Shown: piece by piece, positions 7,031 to 11,433 of the stretch
Position numbering within the stretch: the stretch's first letter is position 1
How the letters are laid out: every line of letters begins with the position of its first letter
Source: Lachnospiraceae bacterium UBA1748
GTDB taxonomy: Bacteria; Bacillota; Clostridia; Lachnospirales; Lachnospiraceae
Assembly (NCBI GenBank): GCA_002314855.1
Contig: DCHQ01000027.1
Span: 1-11,433, forward strand
Direction: 5' to 3'
DNA length: 11,433 nucleotides
Notes under the pieces: generated by a model
What the model was told of the DNA's origin: nothing
The model's input: only the letters and a program-made list of their open reading frames with translations
The model's database searches: none
Made by a program: the position numbers and the translations under genes

Positions 7031-7963
7031 TTATTTATTAGTTACTACTTCCTTAAAGGTTGTTGCAAGACCTGCAATACCCTGAAGATCAGATGGGATA
7101 ATAATCTTAGTAGCCTGGCCGTTAGCCATCTTTCCAAGAGCCTCTAAGCTCTTAAGCTGAAGAACTGCTTCATCAGCTCCTGCTTCCTTAATCATCTTGA
7201 TACCATCTGCATTAGCCTGCTGAACCTTAAGAATAGCCTCTGCCTGACCTTCTGCCTCACGGATAACTCTTTCCTTCTGAGCTTCTGCCTTAAGAATAGC
7301 AGATGCCTTTTCAGCTTCAGCTTCAAGAATAGCTGACTCTTTCTTACCCTGTGCAATAAGAATAGCGGATGTCTTCTCACCTTCTGCACGTGTTACAGCT
7401 TCTCGTCTGTCACGCTCTGCCTTAGCCTGCTTCTCCATTGATGCCTGAATATCTGGTGGTGGGATAATGTTCTTAAGCTCAACTCTGTTAACCTTAATAC
7501 CCCATGGGTCTGTGGCTACATCAAGCTGTGAACGCATCTTTGTATTAATTACCTCACGAGATGTAAGTGTTTCATCGAGAATAAGCTCACCAATGATGTT
7601 ACGAAGTGTTGTTGCTGTAAGGTTCTCAATTGCCATAATAGGATTCTCAACACCGTAGCAGTAAAGCTTAGGATCTGTAATCTGGAAGAATACGACCGTA
7701 TCGATTCTCATTGTTACATTATCCTTAGTAATAACTGGCTGTGGAGCAAAGTCAACTACCTGTTCCTTTAAACTAACCTTTCTTGCCTTCTTATCAATAA
7801 GTGGAAGCTTGAAATGAATACCTACATGCCATGTATCAAGGTATCCACCAAGTCGCTCCATAACATAGGCTGTTGCCTGAGGTACGATAACGAAGCAACT
7901 TACGATAAGCCCAAACAAGAAAATAAGTAAAATAATTAAAATAACTAATCCTGCGCCTTCCAT
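7031..7963 (-). CDS. SPFH/band 7 membrane protein, QmcA-like (stomatin/paraslipin family)
   Basis: Membrane-anchored scaffold protein of the stomatin, prohibitin, flotillin and HflK/C superfamily, 310 residues. Residues 5-27 form one hydrophobic N-terminal helix. The band 7 domain follows (about 25-185), with VPQATAYVMERLG, the GIHFKLPLID segment, ENLTATTLRNIIGELILDETLTSRE, and WGIKVNRVELKNIIPPPDI at 154-172, all typical of the QmcA/paraslipin group. Residues 192-246 are five 11-residue repeats rich in Ala and Glu, predicted as a coiled coil for oligomer formation. A hydrophobic C-terminal tail ends the protein. The start is fixed by AAAGGAG 7 bases before the ATG. It lies 18 bp after an NfeD-family gene, its usual partner. 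Family members organise membrane microdomains and modulate proteases; the specific role here is unknown. Confidence 0.93.
   Translation of the reverse strand: MEGAGLVILIILLIFLFGLIVSCFVIVPQATAYVMERLGGYLDTWHVGIHFKLPLIDKKARKVSLKEQVVDFAPQPVITKDNVTMRIDTVVFFQITDPKLYCYGVENPIMAIENLTATTLRNIIGELILDETLTSREVINTKMRSQLDVATDPWGIKVNRVELKNIIPPPDIQASMEKQAKAERDRREAVTRAEGEKTSAILIAQGKKESAILEAEAEKASAILKAEAQKERVIREAEGQAEAILKVQQANADGIKMIKEAGADEAVLQLKSLEALGKMANGQATKIIIPSDLQGIAGLATTFKEVVTNK
7226..7390 (-). repeat. Five in-frame 33-bp units encoding an 11-residue repeat
   Basis: Residues 192-246 of the SPFH protein divide into five 11-mers: RAEGEKTSAIL, IAQGKKESAIL, EAEAEKASAIL, KAEAQKERVIR and EAEGQAEAILK. The hendecad period suggests a long, slightly right-handed coiled coil. 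DNA copies are diverged in third positions, so the repeat is kept at protein level and is not a recent duplication. Confidence 0.8.
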
Positions 7964-7981
7964 TTTTTTCTCCTTTAATAA

Positions 7982-8437
7982 TTATTTAACTATAACTTTA
8001 ACGCCCTTGACATCTACAACAGTTACCTGAGCATCTTTAGCGAACTTGGCATTGGCTTCTTCTGGAGCAGCTGCCCACTCCATACCACCTATGACAACAC
8101 GTCCTGCGCCAAGCTTACCATCGATATCCTCGATAACGAGAGCTGTCTGACCAATAACCGCTTCAACGTTGGTCTTCTCAAGGCTATTGTTATACTTTTT
8201 AACTAAAATCTGTCTGCCTACAATAAGCAAAACAGCTGAAAGAACAACAAATACTACAACCTGCAACCATATAGGTGCACCAATTAATGCAAGAAGTAAT
8301 GATACTCCAGCTGCAATTGCAAACCATATTGTAGTAATACCCTGAGTCAAGAACTCAGTAACTGCAAACACTAACAAAAGTACCAGCCATACAATAGCCA
8401 TACCACCAGCAATAATTGCCATAATATCTAGTTCCAT
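7982..8437 (-). CDS. NfeD-family membrane protein (short form)
   Basis: A 151-residue protein with three hydrophobic helices (about 6-27, 33-51 and 54-74), a basic turn (GRQILVKKYN) and a C-terminal beta domain (89-151) of the NfeD OB-fold type, with GQTALVIEDID and a GRVVIGGMEWAA strand pair. This is the short NfeD lacking the N-terminal ClpP-like serine protease domain, the form that typically pairs with stomatin-like genes. It is first in the operon and precedes its SPFH partner by 18 bp. The start is supported by AAGGAGGA at 8445-8452, 7 bases before the ATG. The OB domain is expected to bind the SPFH protein (family knowledge). No catalytic residues are visible. Confidence 0.92.
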   Translation of the reverse strand: MELDIMAIIAGGMAIVWLVLLLVFAVTEFLTQGITTIWFAIAAGVSLLLALIGAPIWLQVVVFVVLSAVLLIVGRQILVKKYNNSLEKTNVEAVIGQTALVIEDIDGKLGAGRVVIGGMEWAAAPEEANAKFAKDAQVTVVDVKGVKVIVK

Positions 8438-8469
8438 ACACTTGTCCTCCTTCCTTTTATCTATTCAAT

Positions 8470-8498
8470 AATATACATAAATCTCAGGCACATATCAA
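8470..8498 (-). promoter_or_regulatory. Sigma-A-type promoter of the NfeD-SPFH operon
   Basis: On the minus strand, -35 TTGATA (8493-8498), a 17-bp spacer and -10 TATATT (8470-8475), each 5 of 6 bases of consensus. Transcription would start near 8463, giving a leader of about 26 bases that contains the strong ribosome binding site. Confidence 0.7.
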
Positions 8499-8513
8499 GT
8501 GGACGAAGACCAC
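8499..8513. promoter_or_regulatory. Short inverted repeat beside the NfeD -35 box
   Basis: GTGG-ACGAAGA-CCAC, a 15-base imperfect dyad lying directly upstream of the minus-strand -35 hexamer and about 55 bases upstream of the plus-strand promoter candidate. It could be an operator for either gene. At 4 bp per arm plus one inner pair it could also be chance. Confidence 0.25.
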
Positions 8514-8569
8514 ATTACAATCTTGTATAATAGAACAAACCGCACTTTATATATTTGTAACAATAGGTT

Positions 8570-8598
8570 TTGTTAATAACTAGTGCTAGACTTAATAT
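8570..8598 (+). promoter_or_regulatory. Putative promoter of the NhaC-family gene
   Basis: -35 TTGTTA (8570-8575, 4 of 6), a 17-bp spacer and -10 TAATAT (8593-8598, 4 of 6). Transcription from about 8605 would leave a 34-base leader. A TATAAT at 8526-8531 is a better -10 but has no usable -35 at 16-18 bp. Confidence 0.45.
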
Positions 8599-8638
8599 AG
8601 CTTAATTAATATCTACTCAAGATGGAAGGAGAACATTA

Positions 8639-10153
8639 ATGGAAATCTATGCAACATTCTGGGCACTCGTCCCAGCACTTATTGCCATAGCACTCGCACT
8701 CATTACCAAAGAGGTCTACAGTTCACTTTTTATTGGTATAGCCGCAGGTGCACTGCTCTATTCTAACTTTAATCCTGTCGCTACCATAGAAACAATGATT
8801 GGCGACGGACTTATAGCTTCTGTATCTGATACAGCTGGTATATTCATATTTCTGGTTGTACTAGGTATTATGGTTGCCCTACTTAATAAAACAGGTGGCT
8901 CAGCCGCCTTCGGTAAATGGGCCAGCACACATATTAAATCCAAAGTAGGTGCAGCTCTATGCACTTTCCTTCTTGGAGTTCTGATATTTGTTGACGATTA
9001 TTTCAACTGTCTTACTGTTGGATCGGTAATGAGACCCGTAACAGACTCGCACAAAATGAGTCGTACAAAACTGGCATATATTATTGACGCAACAGCTGCC
9101 CCAGTTTGTATGATAGCTCCTATATCTTCATGGGCTGCCGCTGTATCCGAATATACATCTGATGCTGGTGGTGTATCCAGCCTTGCACTGTTTTGTAGGG
9201 CAATTCCATATAATTTCTACTCACTTCTTTCATTCGTTTTCATAATATCCATTACACTTATGAAATTCGACTACGGTCCAATGAAAAAGTTCGAAAAAGA
9301 TGCCGAGCTTGGTAAATCAGACAAGATTAACAACGATACTTCAGCACCTATTATGATAAGTAATGCCAAAGTCATCGATTTGGTACTCCCTATAATCACC
9401 CTTATCGCTGTATGTATAGTGGCACTCATTCATAACGGTGGTTTCTTCGATGCCGAAAACGAATATTATCATGATTTTGTTAATGCCTTTGGTAACACTG
9501 ACGCTACAGTAGCTCTTCCACTTGGAAGCCTTGTCGTACTTATTCTTATGATTATATATCTTAACTGCCGTAGACTTATCTCTTTTAAAGATGCTATGGA
9601 CTGTATACCAAAAGGCTTTACTGCTATGGTTCCTGCCATTCTCATACTTACTTTAGCTACTTCGCTTAAAACAATGACATCAATGCTTGGCAGCAAACAA
9701 TTTGTAGAACAGGCTCTGGCTGGTGCAGGCTCTCTTAACCTGTTCCTTCCAGCCATCATATTTATCGTCGCTCTTGGTATAGCATTCGCAACTGGAACAT
9801 CCTGGGGAACATTTGGAATACTCATCCCTATCGTTCTTGGTGTATTCCCATCAGGAAGTGAACTCATGATTATTGGTATGTCAGCTTGTCTTGCTGGTTC
9901 CGTATGTGGAGACCACTGTTCACCTATATCGGATACAACCATTATGTCATCAGCTGGCGCACAGTGTGATCACGTTAATCACGTTTCCACCCAGCTACCA
10001 TATGCACTAACAGTTGCAGCTATTTCCTTCATTCTGTATGTCCTTGCAGGTCTTGTTCAAAACGTATATATAGTTCTTCCTATAGGTATTGCACTTACTA
10101 TTGGAACACTTATTGTAATTAAAATGATTACAAAAGAAAAAGCAGAGGCCTAG
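8639..10153 (+). CDS. nhaC: NhaC-family Na+/H+ (or organic acid) antiporter
   Basis: Integral membrane exchanger, 504 residues, usual length, with about 11-12 hydrophobic segments and no cleavable signal peptide. Family hallmarks are FVDDYFNCLTVG at 117-128 with paired acidic residues in the membrane, the following KLAYIIDATAAPVCMIAPISSW at 144-165, ATGTSWGTFGI at 384-394, and GDHCSPISDTTIMSSAG at 424-440, the second half of the repeat. The NhaC group (Pfam Na_H_antiporter) includes Na+/H+ antiporters and malate/lactate exchangers, and substrate cannot be told from sequence. AAGGAG at 8626-8631 lies 7 bases before the ATG. This is the only plus-strand gene here; it diverges from the NfeD operon and its stop overlaps that of the converging permease by 4 bp. 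The last three residues, AEA, are encoded inside a terminator-like hairpin. Confidence 0.92.
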   Translation: MEIYATFWALVPALIAIALALITKEVYSSLFIGIAAGALLYSNFNPVATIETMIGDGLIASVSDTAGIFIFLVVLGIMVALLNKTGGSAAFGKWASTHIKSKVGAALCTFLLGVLIFVDDYFNCLTVGSVMRPVTDSHKMSRTKLAYIIDATAAPVCMIAPISSWAAAVSEYTSDAGGVSSLALFCRAIPYNFYSLLSFVFIISITLMKFDYGPMKKFEKDAELGKSDKINNDTSAPIMISNAKVIDLVLPIITLIAVCIVALIHNGGFFDAENEYYHDFVNAFGNTDATVALPLGSLVVLILMIIYLNCRRLISFKDAMDCIPKGFTAMVPAILILTLATSLKTMTSMLGSKQFVEQALAGAGSLNLFLPAIIFIVALGIAFATGTSWGTFGILIPIVLGVFPSGSELMIIGMSACLAGSVCGDHCSPISDTTIMSSAGAQCDHVNHVSTQLPYALTVAAISFILYVLAGLVQNVYIVLPIGIALTIGTLIVIKMITKEKAEA

Positions 10154-10171
10154 GACTTTGGGGCCTCTGCT
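10136..10171. terminator. Hairpin terminator shared by two converging, overlapping genes
   Basis: A perfect 10-bp inverted repeat, AGCAGAGGCC at 10141-10150 with GGCCTCTGCT at 10162-10171, loop 11 bases containing both stop codons. On the minus strand the stem is followed by TTTTTCTTTTG, a good U tract, so it should end the permease transcript. On the plus strand it is followed by ATAATAATT, weaker, so termination of the antiporter transcript there is less certain. Both arms lie within coding sequence. Confidence 0.75.
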
Positions 10172-11070
10172 ATAATAATTGCTGTAAACATCAGAATACA
10201 ACCTACTATATGTCTTATCGTCATTTCCTCATGAAGTACTACCCATCCTGCTAATACAGCAAATACAGATTCAAGACACATGATAAGCGAACATAGTGTA
10301 GGATTAGCATTCTTCTGCGCTACTATTTGAAGCGTATATGCAACACCTGATGATAAAACACCTGCGTATAAAATAGGCACAGCCGCACTAATTATGTTGG
10401 TAACAGTAGGATTCTCAGTAATTAACATTGCTATTCCTGATAGCACAAAATTAACTAAAAATTGAATACTGCTCATGGCAACTGCATGGGATTTATGAGA
10501 GAAATGATCAATAACCAAAATGTGACCTGTAAATGCAAATGCGCATAGTAGCACCAGTAATTCACCACGGCCAATTAATCCAGATATTCCACCCGCGCCA
10601 TCTATATCTTTATTAATACATAATAAATACAAACCACAGACAGAAAGAGCTACCGAAAACCATACAATAGGATGTATTTTTTTCTTGAAAAAGATACCAC
10701 TCACAGGAACAAGAACTACATACAAAGCTGTGATAAAGCCTGCCTTGCCTGATGTGGTATACTGTATGCCCGCCTGCTGAAGATTGCTTGCAACAAATAA
10801 CACAAGTCCACAGCAAATACCGCCTATCACCGTATTTCTTATGTAATCTTCTTTGGTTATAAGTTTGCCCTGTCCATCAACTGGTTCTATGCCCTTTTTT
10901 CTATTGTTGTAATTGATATACAGAATTACGGGTACAAGAACTAACGAACCGATAATACTTCTTACTGTAGAAAAAGTGAATGGACCGACAAAGTCCATTC
11001 CTACACTTTGAGCAACAAATGCACTGCCCCATATAAATGCTGCGAGAAACAGCAAAATATAATTTAACAT
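10150..11070 (-). CDS. DMT-superfamily permease (EamA family)
   Basis: Integral membrane transporter, 306 residues, with about ten hydrophobic helices arranged as two EamA repeats (about 5-150 and 168-300). The N-terminal AFIWGSAFVAQ at 11-21 and the second-repeat segment CLESVFAVLAGWVVLHE at 265-281 are typical of this family, which exports amino acids or other metabolites. Substrate cannot be told. The charged loop at 53-78 is longer than usual. The ribosome binding site is weak (AGGG about 7 bases before the ATG). It follows the ABC transporter ATPase after 33 bp with no terminator, so the two may share a transcript; that gap holds a 10-base palindrome, ATCAATTGAT, at 11089-11098. It converges on the antiporter gene, with the TAG stops of both genes sharing CTAG at 10150-10153. 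Confidence 0.9.
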   Translation of the reverse strand: MLNYILLFLAAFIWGSAFVAQSVGMDFVGPFTFSTVRSIIGSLVLVPVILYINYNNRKKGIEPVDGQGKLITKEDYIRNTVIGGICCGLVLFVASNLQQAGIQYTTSGKAGFITALYVVLVPVSGIFFKKKIHPIVWFSVALSVCGLYLLCINKDIDGAGGISGLIGRGELLVLLCAFAFTGHILVIDHFSHKSHAVAMSSIQFLVNFVLSGIAMLITENPTVTNIISAAVPILYAGVLSSGVAYTLQIVAQKNANPTLCSLIMCLESVFAVLAGWVVLHEEMTIRHIVGCILMFTAIIIAEAPKS

Positions 11071-11103
11071 TATACTACCCTAACATTTATCAATTGATTT
11101 TAG

Positions 11104-11433
11104 TTACACTAATACCTTTGATAAAAATTCCTTTGTTCTATCCTCTTTAGGATTGTTAAAAATCTGGTCTGGAGTTCCTTCCTCTAAAATAACGCCTTCA
11201 TCCATAAAAAGAACTCTTGTAGCTACTTCCTTGGCAAAGCCCATTTCATGGGTAACAACTGCCATTGTCATTCCCTTGGCTGCAAGATCCTTCATAACTT
11301 CTAAAACTTCGCCTACCATCTCTGGATCAAGAGCGGATGTTGGCTCATCAAAAAGCATCATTTTAGGCTTCATCATAAGCGAACGAACTATAGCTATTCT
11401 CTGTTTCTGTCCACCAGATAACTGTCCTGGATA
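11104..11433 (-). CDS. glnQ: Polar amino acid ABC transporter ATP-binding protein (5' end cut by window edge)
   Basis: Cytoplasmic ATPase subunit powering uptake of a polar amino acid. Only the last 109 residues are visible; about 130 N-terminal residues with the Walker A motif lie beyond the right edge. The visible part starts with the ABC signature (LSGGQ at 5-9 of the fragment), then Walker B MMLFDE at 25-30, the D-loop SALD at 33-36 and the H-loop histidine at 62 in VVTHEMG. The C-terminal segment (GVILEEGTPDQIFNNPKEDRTKEFL) is characteristic of the GlnQ/HisP group. IVRSL after the signature replaces the usual IARAL, a mild change. The ATG at 11376 is internal, since the open frame continues upstream through the signature motif. 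Substrate (glutamine, cystine, arginine and others) cannot be told; permease and binding-protein genes are presumably further right. Confidence 0.93.
   Translation of the reverse strand, partial: YPGQLSGGQKQRIAIVRSLMMKPKMMLFDEPTSALDPEMVGEVLEVMKDLAAKGMTMAVVTHEMGFAKEVATRVLFMDEGVILEEGTPDQIFNNPKEDRTKEFLSKVLV

Noticed and set aside
7192..7389. A 65-codon minus-strand frame rich in Arg and Leu within the SPFH gene.
   Set aside because: It is the out-of-frame reading of the hendecad repeat; composition is an artefact of the GCN/GAN/AAN repeat codons and it has no ribosome binding site.
8526..8531. Perfect TATAAT on the plus strand in the divergent region.
   Set aside because: No acceptable -35 lies 16-18 bp upstream and TG is not in the extended -10 position; the 8570-8598 pair is better placed for the antiporter gene.
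9469..9942. A 157-codon minus-strand open frame opposite the antiporter gene.
   Set aside because: The plus strand encodes unmistakable NhaC-family motifs across this stretch; the reverse frame has no domain-like sequence and no ribosome binding site.

Overview
This AT-rich window (roughly 40% G+C by eye, not counted) looks like a chromosomal core region of an anaerobic Firmicute, most likely a member of the Lachnospiraceae (Butyrivibrio, Pseudobutyrivibrio, Roseburia relatives). Pointers to this are the strong AGGAGG-type ribosome binding sites, the tightly packed one-strand operon, the FeoA-FeoB fusion, the type III pantothenate kinase, and a small protein between birA and coaX that resembles a Lachnospiraceae-restricted family. 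The genus is inference.

Positions 1-6924, minus strand. Transcription runs from right to left. An 89-residue putative zinc-ribbon protein comes first, then a probable promoter, then a seven-gene run: lysA (lysine), argF (arginine), birA (biotin attachment), a small uncharacterised protein, coaX (coenzyme A), dusB (tRNA dihydrouridine) and a FeoA-FeoB ferrous iron transporter that leaves the window at its left edge. Gaps are at most 39 bp and several genes overlap (TAATG junctions, stop codon inside the next ribosome binding site), so this is very probably one transcript with translational coupling.

Positions 6981-8437, minus strand. A two-gene membrane operon, NfeD-like followed by an SPFH/band 7 (QmcA-like) protein. 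It has a near-consensus promoter at 8470-8498 and a strong hairpin terminator at 6981-7006.

Positions 8438-8638 hold a 201-bp divergent promoter region, the largest non-coding stretch, with a candidate promoter for each side and a short inverted repeat next to the minus-strand -35 box.

Positions 8639-10153, plus strand, hold the only plus-strand gene, an NhaC-family antiporter. It converges on and overlaps by 4 bp a minus-strand DMT/EamA permease (10150-11070). A long inverted repeat covering both stop codons probably ends transcription from at least one side. Upstream of the permease is the C-terminal part of a polar amino acid ABC transporter ATPase, cut by the right edge.

I see no RNA gene, CRISPR array, insertion sequence or prophage, and nothing that looks like an undescribed multi-gene system. 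The points most worth a second look are the bidirectional hairpin written inside two converging genes, the iron transporter at the tail of a housekeeping operon, and the two small lineage-type proteins.
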